Assembly: GCA_963971425.1 (NCBI GenBank)
Contig: OZ020520.1
Coordinates: 9,156,553-9,220,552 of the forward strand
Length of the DNA stretch: 64,000 bases
Origin: Bryoerythrophyllum caledonicum
Lineage: Eukaryota > Streptophyta > Bryopsida > Pottiales > Pottiaceae
Reading direction: 5' to 3'
A program made the position numbers and the translations under genes. The notes below the pieces were generated by a model that was not told the DNA's origin, searched no databases, and was given only the letters and a program-made list of their open reading frames with translations. Positions 1-11,379 of this stretch are shown here, piece after piece (the stretch's first letter is position 1; each line of letters starts with the position of its first letter).

Positions 1-112
1 GCAGGGGCCAACTTAAACACACTACCCCATCCGAGGACTCTTGTTCCACCACGTCGCGCCCCGTTCATGACCTCACGTCACTTAAGCATACCCACCTTTA
101 GCCCCACAAATA

Positions 113-1088
113 CTGACTTTCCCGGTCAATTGCTTCGAGGAGGAAATAAACCACATTCAGGTGTGTGCAATGTGATACTATTTTGCTGGAGGATCCACAG
201 TGACGGATTTACACCAGTAGTACAATTAAGGTTACGGAGTATGTGAAGGAGGCCTCGTATTCGAGGTCTCCTTTTTACTCACTTCAACACATCCTGCACG
301 GGCCAACATACCCTTCCAAGGACTCATATTCAACCACCTGATTGCACTGTCGTCGTTCATAAATGCGTAAAGATGTCACGTCATGGGTCACACGATTCTC
401 ATGCACCATTTGATTCATGTCGATATTGACCCAGGTCCTTCAAATATTGCTCATATGATCATGTGATTTCAGCTCCACTACCCCACTCGAACAAGTCCGT
501 GAAGGAGACCTCGTATACGAGGTCTCTATTTCTCACGTCGACATCTACTCATAACGCCCAAAATTCAAGGTTCCTCCAGATGCTGCAAAGTACTCACCAA
601 CAATACCCGGCTCGTTAAGAATGAAGACGAGGTGCTCGAACGGATCATCGTCAAGGGATTTAGATTGTACTCAATCCAATTACCACACTTGTTCAAGCCT
701 CGAGTTGTCCACAAAGCTGTCCACAGCACTGGACACGAAGGGTCGCAAAGCTGTCCACAAAGCTGTCCACAAAGCTGTCCACGAACTAACCAACTCGTTA
801 AGAATGTAGACCAGGTGCTCGAACGGTTCATCGTCAAGGGATTTAGATTGTACTTAATCCAATTACCAGACTTGTTCAAGCCTCGAGTTGTCCACAAAGC
901 TGTCCACAACACTGGACACAAAGGATCACAAAGCTGTCCACAAAGCTGTCCACAAAGGATCACAAAGCTGTCCACAAAGCTGTCCACAAAGATGTCCACG
1001 AACTAACCAACTGATTTTCCCGTCCAGCTGCCTCGAGGAGGATATAAACACTGATTTTTCCATCTAGCTCCCTCGAGGACGATATATA
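113..1088. repeat. Dispersed 39-bp repeat, three copies
   Basis: Three related blocks lie near 113-155, 1009-1048 and 1049-1088. Each starts ACTGA(C/T)TTTYC and runs through CTCGAGGA to an AT-rich end (GGAAATAAA, GGATATAAA or GACGATATAT). The last two are in tandem. The AT-rich end looks TATA-like, but no gene follows, so a promoter role is not claimed. The blocks belong to the repeat patchwork of 1-2400, where no convincing coding region was seen. Confidence 0.6.
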
Positions 1089-1773
1089 TCGAGTGCATTG
1101 AAATACTACTCCGCTGGAATACCAAGGTGGATCACTAACACCAATGTCAGTGATCACGATGTTGGATTCACAATATGCCACCCATCTAAGATCATATCCA
1201 CTAGCATGATCACGATGATGGAATCTGCATGATCCCTCGGCTTCGTCAACCACCCCTAGACATTTTCATAAGTGACGTGTATGTGATGTCATACACTAGC
1301 AGAGCCCCTACGGCTCATCAGTAACACGCACTCGTCAGTAATACGTCACCAGTCGATGATACGTCACAAGTCAATGAAGGAGGCCTTGTATACGAGGTCT
1401 CTACTCACTCCTGTCGATGTCGACATCTACAGACAGGTACGACCCTAAATTTGTTCCTCCAGTTGCCACGAAGTACTCTCTAGCCATCCGGCTTATGTCT
1501 CACCATTCAACCATTTACTGTGCTCGCCGACCTACAGAGAGGCTTACGGTGCTGGCGAGCACAACCTCTAAACACCGCATCCACGTCCCAGCACCAGGAA
1601 CCAAGTGCCAGGAACCAAGTGCTCCATCTTTCAGTGGCAATTCAGCACCAAGTGACAACTGTTCTCAGTGAGGAAGTCCACGCTATCAGAACCGTCATAG
1701 AGGTTGTCCAAGCAATCGGCACCAAGTGCCAGTCCAACAAGTCGGTGAAGGAGGCCTCCTACACGAGGTCTTC
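248..1773. repeat. Four dispersed copies of a 24-bp palindromic repeat
   Basis: Near-palindromes of the form GGAGRCCTCGTATACGAGGTCTCY lie at 248-271, 504-527, 1379-1402 and 1750-1773. The copy at 504-527 contains the perfect 20-bp palindrome AGACCTCGTATACGAGGTCT; the others have one to a few mismatches. Each is preceded by GTGAAG or a similar string and followed by a TACTCAC-like string, so the repeated unit is longer than the palindrome. Function unknown. Possible readings are a transposon subterminal repeat or a palindromic binding site. Confidence 0.75.
611..1010. repeat. Tandem duplication (~183/217 bp) holding a 12-bp array
   Basis: 611-793 and 794-1010 are tandem copies. Both start CTCGTTAAGAATG, share the stretch around GGATTTAGATTGTAC, and end CACGAACTAACCAACT. 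Inside each is an array of a 12-bp unit, AAAGCTGTCCAC, with more units in the second copy. Any reading frame across the array repeats CPQS or KLST, so the short ORFs here are by-products of the repeat. Confidence 0.8.
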
Positions 1774-2400
1774 TACTTACTCTCATCGAAACCAGACCAC
1801 CACCACAACAATAGAGAGGTCGACTGAAGTCGATACAAGTATTCGACAAAAGTATTCCAGGTTACTCTCGTAGGCTACATGTGCTCGTATGTAAGATCCG
1901 TCTCCACATGGCCGTTAGATCCGGCTCCACAAGGCAACACCAGACCACCACCACAACAAGAGAGAGGTTTGATATCCATCACCACCACAAACAACCCTAA
2001 TCAACATGACACTCATTCCACGGACCAAGAAGCTTACCGGAATGGTTGATGCGGGTGTCGATGAAGCCATTTGATCGCTCCCGCCTCCCGCACCCTGCCA
2101 CACCACAAAGTTTTGTTAGATCTAATGAAGTGTAGTGCATTCACAAACCTTGGTTGTCTTGTGGCCTGCTCAGTGACTTGCAAGTACAGGTTCAGCTTCA
2201 GGGTTTGAATTCGAGGGTTTTGGTGGTGGCTAGACATGAGTCTGACCAACTCATTCCCAACCAAATTCATTTCCAGACCAACTCAATCGAAGAATCATTC
2301 GTACTAGAAGTCTAGCAAACATCATCCAGTACCGTTTTCATCCATGCCAATTGAACTCTCAACGACCTATGTTGTTCTCTTTAGTAATAAAATTTGAACA
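1090..2400. other. Non-coding, repeat-derived stretch
   Basis: Apart from the two right-hand palindrome copies nothing recognisable was found. Short ORFs on both strands lack motifs and read through low-complexity CACCACCACAAC-type sequence (for example near 1795-1830 and 1940-1990, where a phrase around ACCAGACCACCACCACAACA recurs). Confidence 0.5.
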
Positions 2401-3063
2401 ATTTCACATTAAACATAGAAATCATCGTATTTTTTATTTTATATTTTTTTTACAGCCTTATGATTTACATTTTGGAACATATGAATTTCAAATAAAATAA
2501 AATTATGAATTCATAAATTTTGGACCTCTACCTCAAAATTTAAGTGTACAAGGAACCAGTTTTAGCCTTAACAAAATGGAAATAAATTCAGACATGGTGA
2601 ATTCAGACATTGTGTATTTGACACCGAGTGATGTCATACTCTGTTGATCCACAAAACCCCAGGGCAGAAAATCAACCTATTTTCTAATTCAAACACTATA
2701 ATCGTACAATTCAAGTAGACACTGTTTATGAAATTATGTGAGTACAATATTTAGTAAGTCATTATTGAGATCCTATAATTTAAAGTAGAAAAATAAGTTT
2801 CTCGATTCTTCCTTACTCATAGCACAAGAACTTTAGGAGTTTATGTGTGATCAAAGTAGTTGTAGTACTTTCTGTGATTTGTTCACAAGTATCTATCTGC
2901 ACACTCAACTAGCTTAGATATACTCGCTTTAATATGCTCTCACTAGACACAGTGTTAATGATTAACTGGTTCATTTTGTATGATAAAAACCCTACACCCT
3001 TGATGCAAAATTTAGCCCCACCAAAATTTTCATAGCTAAAATGACAAATTCCCGCTATAAATC
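2400..3063. other. AT-rich intergenic stretch, nothing recognised
   Basis: The sequence is AT-rich with long A and T runs, no long open frame on either strand, and no repeat structure seen by eye. Confidence 0.6.
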
Positions 3064-3588
3064 TCACCTCTTCTCTTGTTTGTGAAGGTGGTGTAGTATC
3101 CGGTATGTTGTCACAATGTGCTCCGCTTCTTTCTCCAACTTTTGTCGGCCAGACACATATTGGACAAATTCAAATGAAAAGTATATAAGAACCGCGGTAC
3201 TACAAAGTATGAAGGCACCGGCGTAAAATAAGTGGAAGACACATTGACTTAGACAATTACATGTAACCCGACCAAATATACAGATAACCATGAAAACTGC
3301 TCATACCAATATTACAGGAGATGATGATTCTTCTTCGTTCTCTTCAATGTTTTGAAGTTTGCAATCACTATCACGCTTGGAGGAGTTAAAGGACAACACC
3401 TTTTCCGTCTCTAAAATGTCTGAATGACTACCACATGCCTTTCGCTTGCCCATCCTAGACCTCTGCAATTGCCTTTGACTAGAAAACAAAATACCTCGCC
3501 TCCTCCGTTTCTTCTTTCTCTCACAAGAATAAACAAGGGGATCCTTACTACTCTTCCCAGTCATTAGAAAAATGCAAGTTCTACCCAC
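3064..3588 (-). CDS. Possible small two-part ORF with basic N-part and membrane segment
   Basis: On the minus strand a 95-codon frame (3588-3301) is followed in the same frame, after a TGA, by a 75-codon frame (3291-3064). The first part is strongly basic (KKKRRRRG, MGKRKACG), like a nuclear signal, then acidic (EENEEESSS). The second has one hydrophobic run of about 25 residues (FYAGAFILCSTAVLIYF), possibly a membrane helix. The junction holds GGTATGAG followed by CAG, so a very short splice or a single decayed codon are both conceivable. No family was recognised and no homologue can be checked here. It may equally be chance in AT-rich DNA. Confidence 0.25.
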
Positions 3589-4458
3589 CCATTCCTCTTA
3601 TCAAAGGAGACAGAACGTATTTTGAAGATGCTAGACATTAGTAAGTTAGGAACTCCAATGATTCATCCTAATTCTTTTATTTAAATCACCCTGATTTTTA
3701 TATTTAAAAGAGCATACATAGGCATGATTTATAATAGCTATGTAGCTGTCTTCTGCCGTCACTTACAATATATTACTAAATATTACCTTTTTGACCTGTA
3801 AAACCACTGTTAGATGCGCTAATTATATTGTGTACCCTCTCTCTTTTCAACACGTTTATTTTAAATTGCAAGCCAACGGAAACAACCTCAACTAACAAAT
3901 GAAAATCCATGTGCACTAATGTATATTCTAATGTACGATTTATACATTATGTTTTATACTTAAAATACTTCACTTAATTTAATCCTACTTCTAGAATAAT
4001 ATATTTTGAGTTCAATTATTTTATGGACGTTGTTTTAATTAGCACGCAAGCGTTCCTCGCACAGTCAATGATTAATATAGGTTCTGTGACAATTCACATT
4101 TTAAATGCTGACTCTGACACGGACACTCCAATTACATGGCATCTAGATATACCACGCTCTACTCAATCTTTTGTCGATCTAGAATCTCCAGTATGTCAAT
4201 CCTTTACAAGCCTGATATTATCTTAAGACAGGTGGTTCCCAAATATTACAACGAGACAGTCGATTGGATTCCACGTCGTGCTGAGCTATTATTGCTTCAT
4301 ATAATCTCAGATACATTCCAAACTGTATTATTGTGCATTTGCTTTAAACACAGACGCCGCCTTTCAATGAGGTCCCTTTTTTTACTCACTGGCTGTTCTT
4401 CATAATCCCTGTCCCTCTTCGTATTCCATCACTCTTGCAACTCAATCTTGATATCTCC
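3589..4458. other. AT-rich stretch upstream of the MULE gene
   Basis: No supported gene. Short plus-strand frames at 4023-4226 and 4136-4405 have no motif. This stretch should hold the 5' terminal inverted repeat and promoter of the MULE gene that follows, but no inverted partner was found by eye downstream of 8170. Confidence 0.45.
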
Positions 4459-7400
4459 ATGGCTTTTTCTGTTCCATCTGCATTGTCTTCCATGGCCACA
4501 TTACGTGCCGTTGGAACCGGCTGTCCTATTGCCTATCCTTTGAACAAGGAGGGTTTTGCTACTGTTACCAGTGCTGCGTTAAGTATTCAATTTTGTTTTC
4601 TTCAAGAGAGTATTTGTGTCGAGGAGGAGGTCTATGACGATGATTGTTTGTCTCTGCTCTACACCACACTAAGTCCGCCCATAGTGAAGGATATATTTGA
4701 GAAGGAATGGAAACTTGGCAAGGGTCGGTATAGAGTATATGGTCGCATAGATTCACAGATTAGTTTGTCATCGGTTGATCTTACCCCTCGTCAGTCCACA
4801 ACGTGTAGTATGCAGACTCCTCAACTTTGATTGGAGGTCAAGATTGAGCCCGGCACTGTGTCAGTCGTTAATCTCTCTTCAGACGACAAGGACACTGCAC
4901 CTCCTTTGTACCCCCCAAAGTTAAGTGTCCCTATGTCATGTCGTCGTTGTCCCGTTACGCCAACTTATCGACCACCCAAGTCTTGTCTTCCAAAAGAGCA
5001 AATGGTTTCTGGTATTGTCAGTGTTATTGCAGGTCTGAAGAGGCTGTCCACCCGTGCCGGCGGCAAGAATCCGGTGAAGACACTGAACTTCGACGCCATT
5101 CCACACCAGCAAGTGAGCTGTCTTCCCGCCGAGTTCAACCATGATGCGATATTCGAACTGCCGCCCGCCCCACTAACGGCGTCATCCACTCAAGCACGTA
5201 ACATGTATGGGATGGACAAGCGGTATGATGGACACGTCTGGACGAAGACGATTACGACAAACATCATGAACGACGACGGCCTGCACTTTCGGACTTCGAA
5301 GTGTGTCGGTCATCTGCAATGCGACAACGTCGACTGCATGTACCTTGAGCGAGTTAATCGAATATCGGATGTGAACGAGAGAAAGTTTGAAGGAACGATT
5401 GCGATGACTTTAGAGGCCAGTCAGAGAGCCCCTAAAAACACGCTACTTTGCAAGATCTGTGGAGTTCCACCAACATGTATTGCCACGTGTGATGCTGTGG
5501 TGTACTACGTTTTTGGTAAGCGCAACTGCACCCATGCATGTATTCACTTAGGCGTACACGACCATCCCGTTGAAATAGGTGATTACCATGATATAAAGGA
5601 GAAGATCACTAGTCTAATTAGTGAGCAGGTAGAAAAAACTTCGCGTGCAACCAAAAGTGCCATCATATTGGAGGCGAGCAAGGAGCTCCTTGGACAGTTC
5701 TTGCTCCGCGAAGAAGGGGACCCCCGGAAGATCTTGACTGTGGAGGAGTTAGCTCCCTTCTTAGACAAATGCAAGGACATGGGTTCTCCAAACATCCAAA
5801 ACAAGGTGGTTACATTCCGGTACCTAAAGAGGTACGGTGTCATGGACGCCATATTGAAACTTCGCTCGGTGAGTACCTGGGCGTTTGTACAGAACAGCAA
5901 ATTCCCAAGTCAAGGTTCGGAACATGTTGTGGGAGAAGAATCCAAGGTCTTCATCTTCAAGATGTCAGAGGTCGGGCCAGGATCTGGCGTTGACTTTGTG
6001 AAGCGGATGCAACCGGGCACTGATCTGGATAATGCGTGGATGATGTTTGATCACATCAAGCGCCTGACGGACTGGACAACAATGGGATGTCACGTTTACG
6101 ACGCTACGTACTGCAGGGTGATGACCATTGCTATCTGTGACTTGATGTCGGAGGATAAGGATGCTCAGATGCTTTTCTGGAATAACCTCAATGATGTCAT
6201 GCGTTGACACGGAGTGGAGAAGCCGGACTTCAAGGGATTCATGGCGGACGGTGCTCAGGCCAATTGGAATGCGGTAAGAGCTGTCTACGGGGGTGGCGAC
6301 GTCATGGCGGACAAGGAGCGTACATGCCTATTTCACTATATGCAGAGTATGATCAAGTACACAGAAAAATGGATTGTTGAGGAATTTCAAGAGCAGCACA
6401 AGAGCCTCTGTAAACAATATAGGGAAGCAACAACTATGGAGGACGCCGACCGATTGTACGACGCACTTCAGGCATCGTACAAGATATCAGGAGGTGTGTC
6501 TGAAAAGGGGCTTGAGGCCATGTCAAACTGGATTGCATGGTGGCACTTTAGGTACCGTCAATGGGGCGGGTTCATGACCTTGGTATGGCATGCGCACTCT
6601 TTCTCTCAATATTGATTACTCCTACTCCATTTCTTTCTTCGTCCTTGGTTTCTGACATTATCGTTCAATTTTTGCAGAACATTTCCATTAACAAACTAGC
6701 CGAGATGCCTTCTTGCAACCTAGCGGAGACCGTGCACAACAAGTGGAAGCAGACCTATACGTCGCCACTGTAGACGACTACATCCGCGGATTCTTGCAAG
6801 TTGTTAACTACCACCAATTCCTGAAAGGCGATGTTGGTGGGACCGGACCTAGCAAGGAAGAACTGAATCTTAGGGTGGCCGAGAGAAAAGCTCAAAGGAC
6901 AGGCGACGCCAGCGTCTTGAAGGAGTCCATGTTGCAAATGCCCGGGGCAGAGGAATTCTGTACCCGCACAACAAACAAGGCTGGAGAAGAGGTGTTCGGT
7001 TCACGGAAGCGTAAGCCAAACATGCCAATCGGTGCCGATGATGAGTCACATCGACCGGAGAAGGTGAACTTTTCTCGCCCTCGACATTCTGTAGGACCCT
7101 TGGGAACTTCTTCAGATCCGCTGTCCATTATCAACGAAGACAGTGGCATTGGTGATGACGACGGTGTCTATGCCGACAACGACGTCCCCAAAAATGATGT
7201 CTATTATGTACGACCGACACATGTGTCACCAATGGCGACTCTGGCTCGGAGAACTGGTTTGCGGCGCGTCACAGCGGTGGAAGAGACTCATGCTGAATTG
7301 ATGGAGTGGCATATCGCTCGCTTGTCAAAGAATTCCGCCAATAAATGTTTTGCGCAATGCACAAAAACAAGGACAAAATGTGAAGAGAGGATTGTGAGAG

Positions 7401-8170
7401 GTGGAAAGGCAACCCCAGCACCAACATACACAGGTTTTTACCATCACCCGAAGAAGAATGTCTTGGAAACCATGGATTTCTACTTCTGCAATGATGACAT
7501 TAAAAGGTGTGTGAAGGGTACAAGGCGTGTGTGGGTGGTTCAATACAAGAAGGGCATCGATAGGCCTTCGATCTTGGACGTATGGCCTGTCATAGTGGCT
7601 ACTAATCTGACCCGTGGGGAGATTGAGGATCTGGAAGCGGCTGGATTTCAACTTCTGCAAAAGCAACAAGTTTCTTCAAGATGTCTATTTACTAACGACA
7701 GGCCCCCAAGAGACCTGAGTTCCATCCCAGTGCCAGCGGATGCCAACAGAATTCCTGCAAAGAAAGATAGTAAGACGGTGAAGCGCACCTCCAAAGTACG
7801 CAATGACAAACAAAGGAAGTCCATGGTGTCTGTTGATTCCCTAAATGCTTCCATTAAAGCCGTGAGGATGTTTCCAGGTCCGAGCTTGGGGTGCCACATT
7901 TCTCTCATTTCATATGGTGATCCGCCCGAAGTTAATACCTACTCCGTCACGGTGAGTGCATTCCCTCATTGCACCTGCCTAGCTTTTACAAAGACTTGGA
8001 AGGCGTTCCGTGGAAAGAGCCAATACTCCCACTGTAACCATCTCTACTTCATCTTTCTCGCTATCTGTGGAATTGATCAAACTGTAGAATTCATCCATGC
8101 TTCTACCTTTAGTTGGAAAGAGGTCAAGCAGATTCTTGAACGCGGCATCCTGACACATCCTTGGACCTAG
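4459..8170 (+). pseudogene. MULE-type (Mutator-like) transposase with SWIM zinc finger, decayed
   Basis: This is a cut-and-paste transposase gene read from ATG 4459. A Cys/His-rich N-part (about 5220-5560) is followed by the DDE core. First Asp is in YDATY (6100-6102), second in MADGAQ (6247-6249), then the C-X2-H pair CLFH (6325-6336) typical of Mutator transposases, then a Trp-rich block where the Glu is expected. The C-terminus carries a SWIM finger, CTC...HCNH (about 7967-8045). A GT-AG intron fits at 6583-6677. Damage seen: in-frame TGA at 4828-4830 and 6205-6207, and a frame change near 6740-6756 (from ...VHNKWKQ to DLYVATVDDY...). The second TGA is a CGA-to-TGA change at a CpG. A related, more decayed copy lies in element E (46790-48560, minus). 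Family assignment rests on motifs; the terminal repeats were not located. Confidence 0.8.
6583..6677 (+). other. Candidate intron in the MULE transposase gene
   Basis: The 95 bp start GTATGG and end TTTTTGCAG. The frame before it (...RYRQWGGFMTL) and after it (NISINKLAEMPSCNLAE) are both conserved-looking transposase sequence, while the intervening frame runs into a stop. The pyrimidine-rich 3' end supports real splicing. Confidence 0.75.
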
Positions 8171-8700
8171 TCCGGGTCTTTAGCGTATATCAGTAGCGTA
8201 TACCCTAAATCTACGTGTGAACCTAGGATTAGTTATAGGATAGGTGTTTGAAAAAAAAAATTATGATTTTGCTTGTCCAACACCTTTATATATATCAAGA
8301 TATTTGTTGTATTAAAAAATATTAATAGTTTGACCTCACAATATGATTTCTTGGTGCTTAGTGGTTATACCCTAAACCATAAGGTACCTAGATAAATCAA
8401 ATATTATTCTTTTGGTATCGAGACCCTAAACCATAACCTCTAGGTATCGAGAGGTTATACCAAAACCTCTTGGTACTGATCCATTATACTGTAACCTCTT
8501 GGTACCCAGAGGTTATACCATAATCTCTTGGGGCCCAGAGGATACCCTAAACCTCTTGTGACGTAGAAGTAATTGTATAAACATTGGTACGAAGAGGGTA
8601 CGGTGTAACCTTTTGGTATCGAGAAGTTTTAAAGTTAGTACAAAATGTAGAATCTGTTTTTGAAAATAGATACCAATCACGGATTTTAATCATGTCTAAA
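8171..8700. repeat. Degenerate hairpin-type repeats (about 8340-8640)
   Basis: Blocks alternate between forms of CCTCTTGGTAYC and its near-complement GAGAGGTTATAC. At least six blocks are recognisable between 8340 and 8640, so single-stranded DNA here could fold into serial hairpins. It lies just downstream of the MULE gene and may be its 3' subterminal region. No gene is present. Confidence 0.6.
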
Positions 8701-8815
8701 TTTAGCAAAGAATCCTAAATCCTGAAAATAGAACAAATATTCCTCGAATATTCATTAAATATCCGAATATTTGAGGAATATTTGAATATTTTCTGCTCTC
8801 CGTGGTTGAATTCCA

Positions 8816-8850
8816 TGTTCACCGCTCTCTGCTCTCCGCTCTCCGCTCAT
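8816..8850. repeat. Short CTCTCCGCTCTCCGCTC repeat
   Basis: Serial copies of GCTCTCCGCTC resemble the subterminal GCTCACCGCTCAC repeats at the right end of MULE E (54120-54165). This could be a terminal-repeat remnant of a related element, perhaps of the MULE at 4459-8170. No matching left end or target duplication was found, so this is only suggestive. Confidence 0.35.
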
Positions 8851-9194
8851 GAATAAGACTCCCTCTGTATACTATGGACATCCGGAGATCATAAGCATCC
8901 GGAGAGAGGGGGGGATATATCACCACGGACGATTGCTCCGTGGACTCGTAGAGATTTTGGGGTTTGACACAAGTAACAACTCTCCTTCTTTCCTCCTTTT
9001 CTATCAACTCCTACTTCTAACTTGAGATGGTTGTGGTTTCACTGTATTCTCCCCCGTTAGAAGGGGGGGTTTAGGCTTTAGGCCTCTAAGACTTGGGTAA
9101 TTCTCGTGGCGGCCATGTAGTTTTACCTATCTACCATCTGAATTAATAGTCCTTCCTTTACCTCAAAATGGCTAAAAGAGCTTTATCTAGGGGG

Positions 9195-9465
9195 TCCACA
9201 TAGACATCCGCACAAGGGACCATAGACTCTACTCCTTTCCTTCAGGGAACGACGTCCTTCCTTCCTCACTTCCAATAGACATCTGCACAAAGGATGTTTA
9301 GTTAGCTTCCTTCATTCTCTCAAGGTAATCCGAGCTGTTAGAATAGGTTCCAGTCATAACCGCATAGACATCCGCACAAGGGATCAAACCACGTCCTATT
9401 CAGTCCTTAACACATGGTTTTTGGGTCAGCCCTTACCAATAGACATCCGCACAAAGGAGAAGACT
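9195..9465. repeat. About 80-bp spaced repeat, ATAGACATCYGCACAARGGA
   Basis: The 20-bp motif recurs near 9201, 9277, 9362 and 9440, with spacing of roughly 76-85 bp and poorly conserved spacers rich in CCTTCCTTC. It looks like an old tandem array with one conserved block. No coding sequence overlaps it. Confidence 0.65.
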
Positions 9466-9659
9466 GAAACTAGACTTTATGTTTTAAGGTAAGTTAATGC
9501 TCCTTACGACTCAACCATCCGACCAAAGGTTAGTGTAGCAGGAATCTGACTACGCCCTCACAACCGGCTACATCTGCCACCGATAGGTCACACAAGGCGC
9601 ACCAAGACTCCTCCCTCACCGGTCACTCCCCCCTTGTCCTTCCCTGAACCCGTACAATC

Positions 9660-9820
9660 TCACCTATTATTCCCATCCACCCGGACTAACCCTATTTGAT
9701 GGAACAAGGAAACAATCGCACGAGTTAGAGTTAGAGTCACGTCCGACTAACCCCCTGGCCATCTCACCTGTTATTCCCATCCACACGACTAACTCTACTT
9801 GATGGAACAAGGAAACGACA
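9660..9820. repeat. Imperfect ~55-bp direct duplication
   Basis: TCACCTATTATTCCCATCCA (from about 9660) recurs as TCACCTGTTATTCCCATCCA (from about 9765). Both are followed by a CTAAC...TTGATGGAACAAGG block. The rest of 9821-10220 shows no gene. A small GACGGCGCAGCCGTC hairpin lies near 10075. Confidence 0.6.
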
Positions 9821-10221
9821 ACTTCGGTGGTTAGTATAGACTTGAGGAGTGGACTACTTGAAATGGTACTCACAATCGCGTATGCAATCCGAGCTCTCCA
9901 ACCGTGGAAGGTTTTCTGAGAGCGTAGGTTTAGAATTCAAATTGAAAGTAAATACACACAACAAGCAGTGAAGAGAGGGGCCAAGATGCTCCCCACTTAA
10001 ACTGCAGCAAACACATACTAACGTCCAAAACAAGAGATGCCATTTAACTAAACATGGTGGCATTAACTACCATTGACGGCGCAGCCGTCATCCCACCAAC
10101 TCAACGCGCCAAGTCAAAAGGAATCTAAACACAACTCCCAAGGCAAATCAAGTCAAACTCCAAAGTCAAACCGGGGCCTAGTCCGCGAATGAATAGTGAC
10201 CTATAAACTAAGATACTGACC

Positions 10222-11379
10222 CTACTGCCGGGTCGACTCCTCAAGTCTTCTCTTCTCTTCCTTCCTCTTCCGCTTCTTGGCAGTTCGGCTCGAGGTCGAC
10301 TTGGACGCGGCCTTCGCAAGAGTCACCAAGGGAAAGAGTAAATCTGCAGACAAAGAAGAAGCGGGTCCGGACACGGACGCACGAGGGAGGGTCTCCCTCG
10401 AAGTCAAGGAGCCCTCCGGTCCACCTGGAGTACACAACACGGAAGTAGTGCTCGGATGAAGCTCGGGTCGGGTCGGGAAGGCCGGTACCGGGCTTGGAGT
10501 CGTGGTGAAGACCTTCTCCGCAGTGAGGGGTCCGGACTTGTCCTTCGAGGATATCGGAAGGTGCAAGTACGCAGAGCTCTCACTCGTGGACCTCCTTTGG
10601 TGAGATACACTCGGCAAAGGCGCTACGAACGGCGCGTCGCGAACGGGGTCTCTAAGAGGGAGGGTGTGGGGACCAACCTTGGATGAAGGCTCCCCTGTGA
10701 CACCCGTGTCCTCCTTCCAACCGCCCTGTGCCTGAGTGGTGATCTCCGAAGGAGAAAGGCAAGCAGCAACTCCCACCACTGGAGCTCGTGGTGGAAGGTC
10801 TGAGCTATCAAGATCAACCACCTCCTTTGACTTGTCTTGGCCACCCAAACCTTGCCCACCTAAGTTCGTATCGGACCCCAAATCTGCATCCTTGCCCGAA
10901 CTGTCAAGATCCTCCCCAACCTTGGGGAGGATGTGGGTGAGGTTGCCCACCAACACCCTCATGTTAGCATAAGCCTCCTCCAACTTAACGGTCTGCTCTA
11001 CCTTGAAAGCAATCACCCGTTTGCTGGAGATGTGGCCATCTCTCTCCAGCTTGGCATCGAACATCTTGGCCTTGGCAACCGCATCCGCTCGAAAGTGTAA
11101 CGCGTCCTCCACCTGTTGTAACGCTGCCGCCGAGGCATTGGCTTGCCGGAGAGCCTCCTTGCAGGCCCCCTTTGCCTCCATCGCCCTACTCTTTATCTTT
11201 GTCACGTCCAAGGTGAGCTGGTGTATCCTCTCCTCCATGAGGCAAAGGTCCCCCGCCCCTCCAACTCTCTCCTTGACCGCAGCAATCAATCCCTCCCGTG
11301 AAGGGTTGCCCACCAAACCACTAACGTGCCCCAAAGTCCTATCTACGTCATCCACATACACTCGAAGGGCCTCGATCAA
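10222..11379 (-). CDS. Transposon-type accessory ORF: coiled coil, Ser/Pro-rich middle, basic tail
   Basis: An open frame of 385 codons from the first in-frame ATG (11379). The reading frame runs further upstream into PASELIEAL, so the true start may lie higher. Residues ~45-150 are rich in Ala/Glu/Lys with heptad-like spacing and few Pro or Gly, as in a coiled coil. Residues ~180-350 are Ser/Pro/Thr-rich. The end (AKKRKRKEEKRR) looks like a nuclear signal. Upstream minus-strand sequence to 11967 reads as coding but is interrupted, and similar sequence resumes beyond R1 at 22608. The general plan (coiled coil, then a low-complexity tail) resembles the accessory ORF of element B at 29850-30782. 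Function not known. It could be an accessory protein of a plant transposable element or a host gene remnant. Confidence 0.45.
   Translation of the reverse strand: MIEALRVYVDDVDRTLGHVSGLVGNPSREGLIAAVKERVGGAGDLCLMEERIHQLTLDVTKIKSRAMEAKGACKEALRQANASAAALQQVEDALHFRADAVAKAKMFDAKLERDGHISSKRVIAFKVEQTVKLEEAYANMRVLVGNLTHILPKVGEDLDSSGKDADLGSDTNLGGQGLGGQDKSKEVVDLDSSDLPPRAPVVGVAACLSPSEITTQAQGGWKEDTGVTGEPSSKVGPHTLPLRDPVRDAPFVAPLPSVSHQRRSTSESSAYLHLPISSKDKSGPLTAEKVFTTTPSPVPAFPTRPELHPSTTSVLCTPGGPEGSLTSRETLPRASVSGPASSLSADLLFPLVTLAKAASKSTSSRTAKKRKRKEEKRRLEESTRQ

Noticed and set aside
700-1000. TGTCCACAA strings resembling bacterial DnaA boxes
   Set aside because: The setting is eukaryotic, and the strings are one word of a simple 12-bp array. 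No other origin feature is present.
1417-1873. Overlapping short frames as small genes
   Set aside because: No motif, low-complexity CACCAC/ACAAC content, and overlap with palindromic repeats.
4828-6207. In-frame TGA codons in the MULE gene as selenocysteine or recoding sites
   Set aside because: No recoding element is visible, positions do not match a catalytic Cys, another frame change is present, and CpG decay explains the second TGA.
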